In this document: one piece after another, positions 1 to 7,010 of the stretch | How the letters are laid out: every line of letters begins with the position of its first letter | Numbering within the stretch: position 1 is the first letter of the stretch | Source: Capsulimonas corticalis | Lineage (GTDB): Bacteria; Armatimonadota; Armatimonadia; Armatimonadales; Capsulimonadaceae | NCBI RefSeq assembly: GCF_003574315.2 | Contig: NZ_AP025739.1 | Coordinates: 4,278,001-4,342,000, forward strand | Direction: 5' to 3' | DNA length: 64,000 nucleotides | Notes under the pieces: generated by a model | What the model was told of the DNA's origin: nothing | Seen by the model: the letters and a program-made list of their open reading frames with translations, nothing else | The model's database searches: none | Made by a program: the position numbers and the translations under genes

Positions 1-2
1 GC

Positions 3-230
3 TCACAGGACGAGATGAGCATTCAGGTGAGCATCGCCAGCCAAGGCGGCAACAGTACGCCAGTACCTGATCTGTCGATTGAAGTCGACGATCTTGACGC
101 GGCGCTACGTCGCATCAAACACGAAGGGTATTCAATCGAATATGGGCCGGTGGATGAGACCTGGGGTGTACGGCGATTCTTTGTGCGTGATCCGTTTGGC
201 AAGCTGATCAACATCCTTGCTCATATTTAA
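3..230 (+). CDS. VOC (glyoxalase/bleomycin-resistance) family protein, C-terminal part
   Basis: The reading frame is open to the left edge, so only about the last 75 residues are present. They read as the final beta-alpha-beta module of a vicinal-oxygen-chelate domain: an acidic strand (PDLSIEVDDLDAAL), a helix, then GPVDETWGVRRFFVRDPFG and a short hydrophobic tail. The W-x-x-R-x-F...DPFG pattern is the usual end of VOC proteins, which bind a metal in a dimer cleft and act as isomerases, dioxygenases or drug-binding proteins. Nothing in the visible part says which. An internal ATG exists at 15 but is unlikely to be the real start, because the fold would be incomplete. Confidence 0.7.
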   Translation, partial: SQDEMSIQVSIASQGGNSTPVPDLSIEVDDLDAALRRIKHEGYSIEYGPVDETWGVRRFFVRDPFGKLINILAHI

Positions 231-466
231 CAGAGGGATGCCTAGCCCCAGTTTAAGATTTAGGTCCATGATCTATACGAACGCTGTCGGCGGCCCGACT
301 CATAGATGGTGGCGCAGGCTTGCCGTCTGCAAGAAGTTGCACTCATAAGATGTTGTACGAGAGCGGTCGGCCAAAGGCCCGCCAGCGGGAACGCGCTCGT
401 TAGGAGCTCCTGGTAAAAACCTTCAATAAACAATCGACTTTGTTAACATGCTGATTATGCACATGA

Positions 467-985
467 TCAATTCTTCACGTCACGCTCGATCCACTGTTTC
501 CGCCATAATTGATATAGCTCCGGGCCGCTTAGCTGAAAGCCTAGCTTGTTAAGAATGCGTGACCAGCCGGGATGTATTCGCCCCCCATCGACTTCAATGC
601 GATCGATTTTCATGTCCTCAAACATATATGTTACCGCGCGCTCAGTTGCTTCCCATGCATAGCCGTTTCTCCAGTACTTGCTGGCGATTTTACAGGACAG
701 CGCGCCAATATTCGCGTTAGCTCCGAAAGTTATCGATCCGATGACGGAGTTATTTTCGCGTAGCGCGATCGCAAGAGGCGTAACTTCCGTGACCGCAACT
801 TTAGAGCGATTTGCGAGCCAGCGAATGTTTGCGCGAGTCTGCTCGGCGGATTTCGGGGGGATATTCAAATATCTCATGACGTGGACATCCGACCAGTACC
901 CATGGAATCCCGGCCAATCCTTTTCTTCGAAATGCCGTAGGATCAGTCGGTTAGTCGTGAGGCTCCAAGAGTTAACATCGTTCAT
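467..985 (-). CDS. GNAT family N-acetyltransferase (RimJ/RimL type)
   Basis: This 172-residue protein has the standard length and layout of a RimJ/RimL-like acetyltransferase. The N-terminus TNRLILRHFEEKDW is the typical first strand. A central strand (ALRENNSVIGSITFGA) is followed by ASKYWRNGYAWEATERAV, the region where this family binds acetyl-CoA, and by a late motif ending in LNKLGFQLSG. Such proteins transfer an acetyl group from acetyl-CoA to an amine, often a protein N-terminus or a small molecule; the substrate is unknown here. The start is supported by a GGGAG Shine-Dalgarno about nine bases upstream. It stands alone, with no operon partner. Confidence 0.85.
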   Translation of the reverse strand: MNDVNSWSLTTNRLILRHFEEKDWPGFHGYWSDVHVMRYLNIPPKSAEQTRANIRWLANRSKVAVTEVTPLAIALRENNSVIGSITFGANANIGALSCKIASKYWRNGYAWEATERAVTYMFEDMKIDRIEVDGGRIHPGWSRILNKLGFQLSGPELYQLWRKQWIERDVKN

Positions 986-1106
986 GGGTACTACTCCCTA
1001 AGCACCTGAGTTTGCAAGCGCCTCGCTGTTAATTGCTCTGGGCGCCTTCCCACGCCGTTTACGACGGACCGAGCCTCGTGCCAGTAAAACATATCGCTAC
1101 AAAAGT

Positions 1107-1150
1107 AGCTATTTCTTCGGACCTGATCCATCAGGTCCGAAGAAATAGCT
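1107..1150 (-). terminator. Perfect 20-bp hairpin downstream of the STAS gene
   Basis: Two 20-base arms (1107-1126 and 1131-1150) are exact reverse complements around a TCCA loop. The hairpin sits 30 bases past the stop of the minus-strand STAS gene and before the next minus-strand gene, so a transcription terminator is the simplest reading. The U-tract after it on that strand is short, so termination strength is uncertain. Confidence 0.6.
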
Positions 1151-1180
1151 TTCGTGTGCTGCATCGTCTCCTACCCAACA

Positions 1181-1594
1181 TCATTGACTAAAATCATAAA
1201 CTAGCGCTGTCTTGGATATAGCCTCTGTATTTGTGGCGAAAACCTCGAAGATTCGTGTAAGGCTGGTAAGCTCAAGGATACGCAGGACACTCGGCGTGGG
1301 ACTGACCAAAATGAGGTTCCCGTTCATCTCCTGCATCCGCTTCAAGCTGCTGACCAGCACTCCCAGCGAACTGCTATCTAGGTATTTGACCAGGGAAAGG
1401 TTAATGATCAGGTTCTTGACGCCAGCGCCGAGAAGACGATCGATCTCCACTTTCAGGTCGGGAGAGGTAGTAAGGTCGAGGTCGCCGTCGATCTCGAAGA
1501 TTCGGGTGAATCTATTGGGAGCGAGCGTATTAATAGTCAAAATAACGGAACTCTTTCTCTTTACAACTTGTCTATTTTGCGGCGATGTCCCCAT
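1181..1594 (-). CDS. STAS-domain protein, anti-sigma-factor antagonist type
   Basis: A 137-residue single-domain protein of the SpoIIAA/RsbV type. The core EIDGDLDLTTSPDL is the canonical first STAS strand, and YLDSSSLGVLVSSLKRM contains the conserved Asp-Ser-Ser where partner-switching kinases phosphorylate these proteins (Ser74/75). Antagonists of this kind bind an anti-sigma kinase and release a sigma factor. No kinase or sigma gene lies next to it, so the partner is elsewhere. It begins three bases after the stop of the upstream zinc-ribbon gene, which suggests co-transcription. The first ~20 residues are not conserved and the true start may be a little downstream. Confidence 0.85.
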   Translation of the reverse strand: MGTSPQNRQVVKRKSSVILTINTLAPNRFTRIFEIDGDLDLTTSPDLKVEIDRLLGAGVKNLIINLSLVKYLDSSSLGVLVSSLKRMQEMNGNLILVSPTPSVLRILELTSLTRIFEVFATNTEAISKTALVYDFSQ

Positions 1595-1597
1595 CCT

Positions 1598-2059
1598 CTA
1601 TTTTGGGGCGATGCATCCATCCTCAAACACCAGATCCGCGAGGCATCTTGGGCACTCCACATCCTTTGGGTTTTTGGTAGCGTTAATATAGATCATTCTC
1701 TGACATATCGGACAGTTTCCGTGGTGCAGGCCGGAGAGTTTGACTTTCTCGCTATTGAGCATCTCAGCGCTCACAGAGCCTGAGAAGGCCAGTACAATTT
1801 CGCCAATGATGTATAGGCTCAGCGCCGCCGCGACGACGAGCAGCCAGACACCTACTGCCTTTATCGGTGGTGCTAGGAACAGGCATATGAGACCTATGAT
1901 GGCCAGCACTAGCAGAGCGCCCTGAGCGCCCTGCGCTTCGAAGCTGCCAAGGCTAGCGCCTTTGCGCAGCGCACGCCGCGCTAGAAGCTCGATTTCAGCG
2001 TCCGTGCATGCGCGAAACTTGACGCCCCTCGGCTGCATCTCAGGTGAGTGCGAAGTCAT
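1598..2059 (-). CDS. Membrane protein with C-terminal zinc ribbon, unknown function
   Basis: About 153 residues. After a short soluble N-terminus (PRGVKFRACTDAEIELLARR), two hydrophobic stretches (ALLVLAIIGLICLFLAPP and VGVWLLVVAAALSLYIIGEI) should form a membrane hairpin. The C-terminus carries CPIC and CPRC pairs about 25 residues apart, the layout of a treble-clef or zinc-ribbon fold. The start was set by a GAGG motif nine bases before the ATG at 2059; longer in-frame starts lack conserved-looking sequence. It precedes the STAS gene by three bases. I do not recognise the family. Confidence 0.65.
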   Translation of the reverse strand: MTSHSPEMQPRGVKFRACTDAEIELLARRALRKGASLGSFEAQGAQGALLVLAIIGLICLFLAPPIKAVGVWLLVVAAALSLYIIGEIVLAFSGSVSAEMLNSEKVKLSGLHHGNCPICQRMIYINATKNPKDVECPRCLADLVFEDGCIAPK

Positions 2060-2207
2060 CCATGATTCCTCGGCAATCGTTGTCCCTATCCGCGCGAACA
2101 AGAGATCGATGCAAGAGTTTGAGGTTCTTCTTCCCTTTAACGCATTGGCATAGGTATGCATCAGGAGGCCGGCCCAGCAGCCTGAAGACATTTATTTGTG
2201 AGCAAAT

Positions 2208-2429
2208 CTACTTTTGCTCTTTAAGATACCACTTTCGTAGTTCATCCTCCGCAGCCCCCGGTCTCCCAGTGGACCGAAGTGACGTGACTTTGAGCGCCAG
2301 GTCCCATAAGAATTGATCATCCGGAGCGCTTGCGCACCGTTCCAGGAGAGTTTTCTCAATTTTCTGAATGAATTCAGTGGGAGAGACAAAGCGACCTCCA
2401 TAGGGTGAAGATGCGGTAAGACGAGCCAT
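2208..2429 (-). CDS. Small hypothetical protein, paralogue family A
   Basis: A 73-residue protein of unknown function. Its C-terminal 60 residues clearly match the gene at 2978-3199: both share F-x5-E-x-T, then SAPDD, then a stretch ending in GRPGAA-[ED]-DE-[LM]-RKWY. The shared motif and equal length argue that both are real genes. The start was placed at an internal ATG so that the two proteins have the same length; an A-rich GAAAGAA lies upstream, a weak ribosome site. It is one of a run of small minus-strand genes between 2.2 and 4.6 kb. Small tandem paralogues of this sort are sometimes immunity or antitoxin proteins, but nothing here shows that. Confidence 0.6.
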   Translation of the reverse strand: MARLTASSPYGGRFVSPTEFIQKIEKTLLERCASAPDDQFLWDLALKVTSLRSTGRPGAAEDELRKWYLKEQK

Positions 2430-2539
2430 GGAATAATTCTTTCTATTTGTTTCAACGATACTGCGGCTGGAAACAGGGCATCGGTTCAGTCTTACTTGCT
2501 GAACAAATGTCACTTTCATGATCTGTTACCCCAGGCATG

Positions 2540-2839
2540 CTATTCTATCTCAACCTCGAAGCCCATCACTGGAGGCGTGTTGGGACAATTAGTTGCGAGA
2601 GCGTACAGCGGGCCAGGCCGCCTTTTATCCGCAGACCAGATCAGATCGAGAGGCTTACATCCGTGCTCGATAACTGCTCTGCGGTATGCTTCGACGATTG
2701 TATCCACCTGCTTTTCCTCGGCCGTTTCAAAAAACATGACCGGGCATTCCAATGTGCCAATGACAAAATAGTAATGTGCGCCATTTTCATTGGCGCCGCC
2801 AAGCGGGCTGGCGAAACGCTCCCGCAAATAGAACCTCAT
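2540..2839 (-). CDS. Small hypothetical protein, paralogue family B
   Basis: A 99-residue soluble protein of unknown function. Its central part matches the gene at 11230-11541: IVEAYRRAVIEHGCKPLDL here against IIAAYDRAMAEKHIRPLTL there, followed in both by a Trp, a P-G-P-[LV]-Y motif and a similar C-terminal strand. The paralogue about 8.7 kb away supports it as a real gene. No obvious Shine-Dalgarno precedes the start. It lies between the two family A genes, all on the same strand. Confidence 0.6.
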   Translation of the reverse strand: MRFYLRERFASPLGGANENGAHYYFVIGTLECPVMFFETAEEKQVDTIVEAYRRAVIEHGCKPLDLIWSADKRRPGPLYALATNCPNTPPVMGFEVEIE

Positions 2840-2977
2840 TAGCAGTCAACATTTCTAGAAACCATTGATGCGGCTCCTCGTATATCGGATTTAATCGCTC
2901 GTATTTCGAGTTTGATCGCCTGCCAAAGCAAGGTTACGCATGGGGCCTAGCTAGGCTTTACGCTTGGCGTATTGCGA

Positions 2978-3199
2978 TTAAGTTTGGCGCTTGGCATACC
3001 ACTTGCGCATTTCATCATCGGCTGCGCCGGGCCGCCCAGCCGCTCTTAGGGCTATGACCGTAGTCTGCAACCGATGCAAGTTTGCGTCGTCCGGAGCGCT
3101 CTCCAGGGCCTCCGCGAATGTCTGCTCGATCATACGCATGAACGCCGCCGGTGTGACCGTGCGCGCCGGCAGCGTAGTGTATGCGCCTGAACGCTTCAT
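2978..3199 (-). CDS. Small hypothetical protein, paralogue family A
   Basis: A 73-residue protein, the better-supported member of family A because a strong GGAGGTG ribosome site lies ten bases upstream of the ATG. It shares with the 2208-2429 gene the order F-x5-E-x-T, ESAPDDANL, ALRAAGRPGAADDEMRKWY and a basic tail. The predicted secondary structure is mostly helical and there is no membrane segment or signal peptide. Function unknown. Confidence 0.65.
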   Translation of the reverse strand: MKRSGAYTTLPARTVTPAAFMRMIEQTFAEALESAPDDANLHRLQTTVIALRAAGRPGAADDEMRKWYAKRQT

Positions 3200-3253
3200 C
3201 GTCTCTTAACACCTCCATTCTGCTATGATTCAATTAAACGGCTGATCCTATGT

Positions 3254-3781
3254 TCAACGGGCTGACTGTGCGAGACCCGAGATCAGCTTATGTTCCTCCT
3301 CCAGACCGACCGGCGGCTTCAATCTGTGCGCCTGGAACATGAGCAGCAGCATCACGTACGCAGTCAGCGGCCGTCCCAGTTCAAAGACATCCTTCGCATC
3401 TTTCCGCTCCAGCGTCAGATCGGATTCCGTGTAAGCAATGCTGGTGATCTCTTCAAGGAAGATGGCGAAAGCCCCGTGCCTGTCGCCTCGAAAGAAGACA
3501 CAGCTCTGAGTGTACGAAAGAACGCCGTTTTCTTCGAATTCCTGGGAGCCGGCACTGCGCTGGCGCTTCCTGAGGCATTCCGTGTCCCAGAAGATTTGTA
3601 TGTGGCCTCCGACCGTGCGCTCCGGCTCCCATCCACGCTCTAAAATGCGCTTCACCCGAATGGCCGCCTCTTCCCGATCTGAATATTCAACTGGCACGCG
3701 TGGATCCTTCCGTTCGAACATGTCCGCAATCTCTTCATTGAACTCTCGCGCCCCCTCCGCTGCTTCGATTTTCGACATCAT
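3254..3781 (-). CDS. Hypothetical protein
   Basis: A 175-residue soluble protein I do not recognise. It is rich in charged residues. The N-terminal third (REFNEEIADMFERKDPRVP) looks helical, the middle (VGGHIQIFWDTECLRKRQ) mixed, and near the C-terminus there is one hydrophobic stretch (LTAYVMLLLMFQAHRL) that may be amphipathic. No ribosome site is seen before the first ATG, so the start is uncertain. A perfect 18-bp palindrome lies about 27 bases upstream of the start, and similar palindromes precede the next two genes in the row. Confidence 0.5.
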   Translation of the reverse strand: MMSKIEAAEGAREFNEEIADMFERKDPRVPVEYSDREEAAIRVKRILERGWEPERTVGGHIQIFWDTECLRKRQRSAGSQEFEENGVLSYTQSCVFFRGDRHGAFAIFLEEITSIAYTESDLTLERKDAKDVFELGRPLTAYVMLLLMFQAHRLKPPVGLEEEHKLISGLAQSAR

Positions 3782-3807
3782 GCGCGGATCGAGGACGTTG
3801 CCGGAGC

Positions 3808-3825
3808 CGGTTTCGCGCGAAACCG
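3808..3825. repeat. Palindrome CGGTTTCGCGCGAAACCG, copy 1
   Basis: A perfect 18-bp palindrome in the gap between the genes at 3254-3781 and 3831-4094. Two related copies occupy the next two gaps of the same minus-strand gene row. It could be an operator for a dimeric regulator, a processing hairpin, or a repeat brought in with each gene. Confidence 0.6.
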
Positions 3826-3830
3826 AGTTG

Positions 3831-4094
3831 TTAGCGTCTAGTCATCTCATGCAGCCTTGAGAACTCCGCTGCGGCGCGGCTGATGAAATAACTGTCCGGC
3901 AAGGCGCGATAATGCGCTGGTGCTGACACGTCATATTCGACACTGAACTCTGTTGGCGCCTCGTGTGATTTTGTCGTCGCCTTGACGACGCAAATCGCTG
4001 TCTGACTCGCATTCGGCGTCGTGAATGTGCCGCTGTATGTATCGCAGTTGCCCCAGGTGCAAACTGGTGTCAGCTTTGGTTCTTTGAAGCTCAT
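3831..4094 (-). CDS. Small hypothetical protein, paralogue family C
   Basis: An 87-residue protein of unknown function. It aligns with the gene at 11737-12054: EPKLTPVCTWG against EPTLIPVRSWG, ICVVKATTKS against ICVISATAKP, and DSYFISRAAAEFSRL against EEYFISRAILAFGSL, in the same order. Two families (B and C) are therefore shared between this cluster and the 11-12 kb cluster. A GGGGCG lies about eight bases before the ATG. Palindrome copy 2 is just upstream of the start. Confidence 0.6.
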   Translation of the reverse strand: MSFKEPKLTPVCTWGNCDTYSGTFTTPNASQTAICVVKATTKSHEAPTEFSVEYDVSAPAHYRALPDSYFISRAAAEFSRLHEMTRR

Positions 4095-4108
4095 GAAATA
4101 CGCCCCTG

Positions 4109-4126
4109 AGGTTTCGTGCGAAACCT
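4109..4126. repeat. Palindrome AGGTTTCGTGCGAAACCT, copy 2
   Basis: Eight-base arms AGGTTTCG / CGAAACCT around a TG centre, in the gap upstream of the family C gene. Same core and same placement as copies 1 and 3. Confidence 0.55.
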
Positions 4127-4137
4127 TTGAAATCCAC

Positions 4138-4356
4138 CTACCGAGCCGGCAGCGTCTTCACCGGCCGTTTGCTGATCTCATCCATCGATCGCGCAAAGGA
4201 CTTCTCGATCTCGTTACCGATAAGTGTTGAGACGCCGATCAGCGCGCTCCCCGCCAGGCGCTGGACCGGCGGAGAGGCGATGTAGATCGCGATCATCGCC
4301 AGGGCCGCCAGGCGACTGCCTACATACCATTGATCGCGCCGTGAGAGGCCCCGCAT
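4138..4356 (-). CDS. Small single-pass membrane protein
   Basis: A 72-residue protein with a basic N-terminus (MRGLSRRDQWYVGSR), one hydrophobic segment (LAALAMIAIYIASPPVQ) and an amphipathic C-terminal half ending in a basic tail. A GGAG eight bases upstream of the ATG supports the start. The family is not recognised. It sits in the row of small minus-strand genes spaced by palindromes, with copy 3 about 15 bases upstream of its start. Confidence 0.5.
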   Translation of the reverse strand: MRGLSRRDQWYVGSRLAALAMIAIYIASPPVQRLAGSALIGVSTLIGNEIEKSFARSMDEISKRPVKTLPAR

Positions 4357-4370
4357 ACAATCTCCACTGG

Positions 4371-4382
4371 TTTCGCGCGAAA
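4371..4382. repeat. Palindrome TTTCGCGCGAAA, copy 3
   Basis: A perfect 12-bp palindrome with the same core as copies 1 and 2, between the genes at 4138-4356 and 4392-4598. Confidence 0.5.
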
Positions 4383-4391
4383 TCGATCAAA

Positions 4392-4598
4392 CTACTTCGC
4401 CCGCCTGCCAATCGTTTTAGGCCGCTCATTTGTCTCGAATTCGTCCATCATTTTCTTGAGTTGTTTCATAGCTTGCGAATTTCGCGCGTTCCTTGTCTTT
4501 GGCTGCCAGGAGCCCGGACGCCCCTCGTCTTCCGGATGCGCTTCGATGTCTTCGATCACACAATTGTCGTATTGGATTTCGTCAGGCTGATCGGTCAT
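4392..4598 (-). CDS. Small acidic hypothetical protein
   Basis: A 68-residue, strongly charged protein. The N-terminal half is acidic (IEDIEAHPEDEG), the C-terminal half helical and basic (QAMKQLKKMMDEFE, then KTIGRRAK). The start at 4598 was chosen because GGAG lies nine bases upstream; an in-frame ATG six codons earlier has no ribosome site. It is the first gene of the minus-strand row and diverges from the plus-strand gene starting at 4628, so the 30 bases between them plus the gene edges would have to hold both promoters. Confidence 0.45.
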   Translation of the reverse strand: MTDQPDEIQYDNCVIEDIEAHPEDEGRPGSWQPKTRNARNSQAMKQLKKMMDEFETNERPKTIGRRAK

Positions 4599-4627
4599 GG
4601 CTCGCTCCATGTTCACGTGAGACGGAT

Positions 4628-4777
4628 ATGGTACAATCGGCTATGATTATTATTGAAACGGTCCAATCATTTATCATATTTTGCGTACTGAATATTGCTT
4701 TTTGTTATCTTTGCGCATTTATCGTTCAAGGTGTTTCGTGGCTGGCCGTTAATCGATTGGAAATCCACAAACGATGA
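4628..4777 (+). CDS. Small single-pass membrane protein
   Basis: A 49-residue protein that is mostly one long hydrophobic stretch (VQSFIIFCVLNIAFCYLCAF) with a short basic C-terminus. Its stop overlaps the next possible start in an ATGA arrangement, which suggests translational coupling with the following broken gene. No strong ribosome site is seen. Tiny membrane proteins like this may be holin- or toxin-like, but there is no specific signature. Confidence 0.4.
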   Translation: MVQSAMIIIETVQSFIIFCVLNIAFCYLCAFIVQGVSWLAVNRLEIHKR

Positions 4778-4788
4778 GAGGATCTTCC

Positions 4789-5035
4789 ATGAAATGGGTT
4801 ACTGATTTTTTTCACAAGCTTTTCGGGCGGCATTGGTGCGCTTATCAAAGATGCAGCGCTGAAGATCGCAATCGTCGCTGTCCTCAGTGTGTTCTTCCAC
4901 TTGGCGCTTCACATGAGATGGGAAGTCATGGAAATACTTTGTGCGGTCTATCTTGCGTGCGCGGCCGGCTTCCTGTTCACGGCGTCCGCGCTCTGGCGCA
5001 ATGGCTACCGGGTGAGCATCCAACGCCGCCAGTGA
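4789..5035 (+). pseudogene. Small membrane protein with a one-base frameshift at a T7 run
   Basis: Starting at the ATG with AGAGGA upstream, translation begins MKWVTDFF and then leaves the good frame at a run of seven T (4806-4812). Removing one T gives a continuous protein of about 81 residues with two membrane segments (LKIAIVAVLSVFFHLAL and ILCAVYLACAAGFLFTAS) ending in NGYRVSIQRRQ. The in-frame continuation is hydrophobic and protein-like, unlike the alternative frame. So this is either a homopolymer sequencing error, a slippage-dependent gene, or a pseudogene. Confidence 0.5.
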
Positions 5036-5228
5036 CTGCTCGGCCTTGATCGCGATCGAGAAAGGCGAGAAGATCGTCTCAGCGCCCCTGGCGGTCGCGA
5101 TCGCCCACACGCTGGGGATCTCAGCGGACGAACTCATGCGCTACGAACCGACCCTGCATCACATCGCGGAACCGGCGCACCTAAATCCTGGCGGGCATGG
5201 AATGGCGCGGCGAGAAGTTGAGAAATGA
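5016..5228 (+). pseudogene. Remnant of an XRE-type helix-turn-helix regulator
   Basis: The frame encodes ALIAIEKGEKIVSAPLAVA followed by IAHTLGISADELM, which matches the second half of a Cro/C1-type HTH domain (the S-x-x-I-E-K-G recognition-helix end and the A-x-x-L-G-[IV]-S-x-D-E-L tail). The first helices are absent: a stop at 5013-5015 closes the frame just upstream. It probably remains from a phage- or plasmid-type repressor. The rest of the frame after residue ~45 has no recognisable feature. Confidence 0.45.
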
Positions 5229-5310
5229 CGATACTGGCCAGATCCTCGCGGCGATACTTCAGACGCCATCCTACTTCCCGCCACTTCGGCGATTAATTTT
5301 GAATATTCGT

Positions 5311-5664
5311 TTAGGAAACTTTCTCCCAATGCGTCAAAGTGAGATAACGCGGCGAAGCCAATCGGATATTAAACCCCTTCCATTCCCAGCCTTCCGCAAG
5401 GATCTCTTCTCGCGTGTAATGTGTATGGAGATGCCCCTCAATTGCACGGATCGAAGCTCCTTTTCGAAAAGCAACCTCCGCGTTGATCGCTTCGCACTCC
5501 TGGGCGCTGTGAGAGAAAAAACCTACCTGGGAGCCCTCGCTGATGACTTGGGAGAATACATCAAAGGGGGCTATCATGCTACTGGAAGCCAATTGATTCA
5601 TTACGCCAGGTTCATCAGCAGCGGAAACAATAATATTTGCTTGATAGAGGGACACGCTCGTCAT
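5311..5664 (-). CDS. Hypothetical protein
   Basis: A 117-residue soluble protein of unknown family. It contains segments such as SVSLYQANIIVSAADEPG and HTHYTREEILAEGWEWKG that look like genuine alpha/beta sequence, while the long frame on the opposite strand over the same DNA is low in structure. AGGAG lies directly before the ATG, which is too close; the same motif is nine bases before an in-frame GTG four codons on (5652), so that GTG may be the real start. Confidence 0.45.
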   Translation of the reverse strand: MTSVSLYQANIIVSAADEPGVMNQLASSSMIAPFDVFSQVISEGSQVGFFSHSAQECEAINAEVAFRKGASIRAIEGHLHTHYTREEILAEGWEWKGFNIRLASPRYLTLTHWEKVS

Positions 5665-5780
5665 CTCCTGGGGACAGTCGCTCTGAAATTCTCACGGTAA
5701 TATTTTGCTACACTTTAAATCGAATGTCAAGGATCTAACATAGGATTTGACAGGTGGCGTCATCCAATAACGAGAGCTTA

Positions 5781-6269
5781 CTATGTAATTTTAACGCGAT
5801 TTGGATCTGGATGGACGGCTTCCCACAAGGAAATGTCCAGATCGACATAGCAGGCGCTCATCCCAAGAGCCGCAGATATTTTCGCGATATAGCCTGGATG
5901 CGCCCGATCCTTACCGGCCAGACGCACGGTGACGCCGTCCGGGTGGAACGTCATCCTATCATCGGCCAGTATGGAAGCGATTTCCTATAGGATTGACTGG
6001 ATGATCTCAGGGCTATAATGGCCGCACATCATGAAGTCGACGTACTTCGTCGTGCGGATGCTGTTCGCGGCATAGTAGGTGAACGTCATTGCTCTCTTAA
6101 GCGTAAACTTGTCCGTGTGTTGGGGTTGGCCGATCCGCCACATAAAACGCTCGATCGCATAACGCGTCATCAGACGCTGCATGTCCATGTGCTGTTTATA
6201 GCCTTTTCCGACCTCGTGCAACTCGACGGGATCTCCGGGAGCATCCTGCTGTGCATAGGCCACGACCAC
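5781..6269 (-). pseudogene. Broken AbiEii-type nucleotidyltransferase toxin
   Basis: The N-terminal part contains LMTRYAIERFMWRIGQ, then DKFTLKRAMTFTYYAAN and IRTTKYVDFMMCGHYSPE. This matches the conserved start of AbiEii/AbiGii nucleotidyltransferase toxins (L-x-x-RYALERFLYRL, then FVLKGA...RPTRDLDLLG). The frame hits a TAG (5985-5987) and continues in the same frame with TFHPDGVTVRLAGKDRAHPG and YVDLDISLWEAVHPDPN, which matches the next conserved strands of the family, before stopping for good at 5781. The Asp pair expected at the nucleotidyltransferase centre is changed (R-T-T-K-Y-V-D here). No AbiEi antitoxin gene is adjacent. Clearly a decayed defence/toxin gene. Confidence 0.65.
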
Positions 6270-6289
6270 CAGTGAAGATCCTTTATGGA

Positions 6290-6625
6290 GAACAGGGGGT
6301 GCTATGGCCGGATCTCATCAAGCCCTACTTACGCAACAATCAAGGTCGAATTTGTCCATCTGACGCTCAGGCCAAGATCGTCTCGTATGGTCTCAACGAG
6401 CTTGGAATCGAAAATGATCTGAAACCTGACCATCCAGACGCCTGTACATTGCCCGCTCTTGATGGACCGCACGGTTCGCCCATCTCTGGAGTGCTGGTTG
6501 ATACGGCAAACGCGCGCCCTTCCGCTCGCTATTTCGGCAGGGCCAATACAGCGTTCATGGACGGTCATGTCGAAGCGCTATGGTTGGAGCAGTTTTACTC
6601 CGTACAAATGCCTCCCGACAAATAG
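6290..6625 (+). pseudogene. C-terminal remnant of a DUF1559 pseudopilin-like protein
   Basis: The frame encodes LWPDLIKPYLRNNQGRICPS, YGLNELGI and finally GRANTAFMDGHVEALW. These are the strand before the conserved Cys, the Y-G-x-N motif and the terminal F-x-DGH motif of the DUF1559 family seen intact at 15597, 45161 and 55726. The prepilin N-terminus with its FTLIELL signal is missing and no start with a ribosome site is seen, so the gene has lost its export signal. Confidence 0.55.
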
Positions 6626-6673
6626 TTTACTCCATAGTTCTTAACTACAAAAAGATACATAATCCCGCGCAAA

Positions 6674-6892
6674 CTACTCCCTGAAGAACGCGGCTGGGGT
6701 CCGGTCTCGCACATCCGGATCGGGCTTGCCGCCCGCCGCCGCCACGTACCGCTTCCAAGCTTCCCGGCCGTATTGCACCGCCAGCGCTACGTCGTGCTCC
6801 GCTCCCAGGCTGACACGAGCGTCGGCCGTCACGGTATCGAAGGTCTGTGTCCAGTTGTCCAGGTCGCTCAGCGTGGTCTCAAGTTCGGTCAT
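6674..6892 (-). CDS. Small hypothetical protein
   Basis: A 72-residue soluble protein preceded by a strong AAGGAGCC ribosome site, the best evidence that it is translated. The N-terminal part is acidic and helical (TELETTLSDLDNWTQTFD), the middle is ALAVQYGREAWKRYVAAAGG, and it ends PAAFFRE. No known family recognised; monocistronic. Confidence 0.55.
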   Translation of the reverse strand: MTELETTLSDLDNWTQTFDTVTADARVSLGAEHDVALAVQYGREAWKRYVAAAGGKPDPDVRDRTPAAFFRE

Positions 6893-7010
6893 GAAGGCTC
6901 CTTGGTCAATGGGTCATTTTGAGCTTAGGTGTATCTCGTTGAGCTTTAGGTGCATCTCGTCGACTCTTGATCGCCGCCAGCATACTTAGCACGTGGTGCT
7001 TCGCTGTGGA

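Noticed and set aside
5197-5700. 167-codon plus-strand frame
   Set aside because: It overlaps a more protein-like minus-strand gene, has no ribosome site or recognisable domain, and begins inside the regulator remnant.
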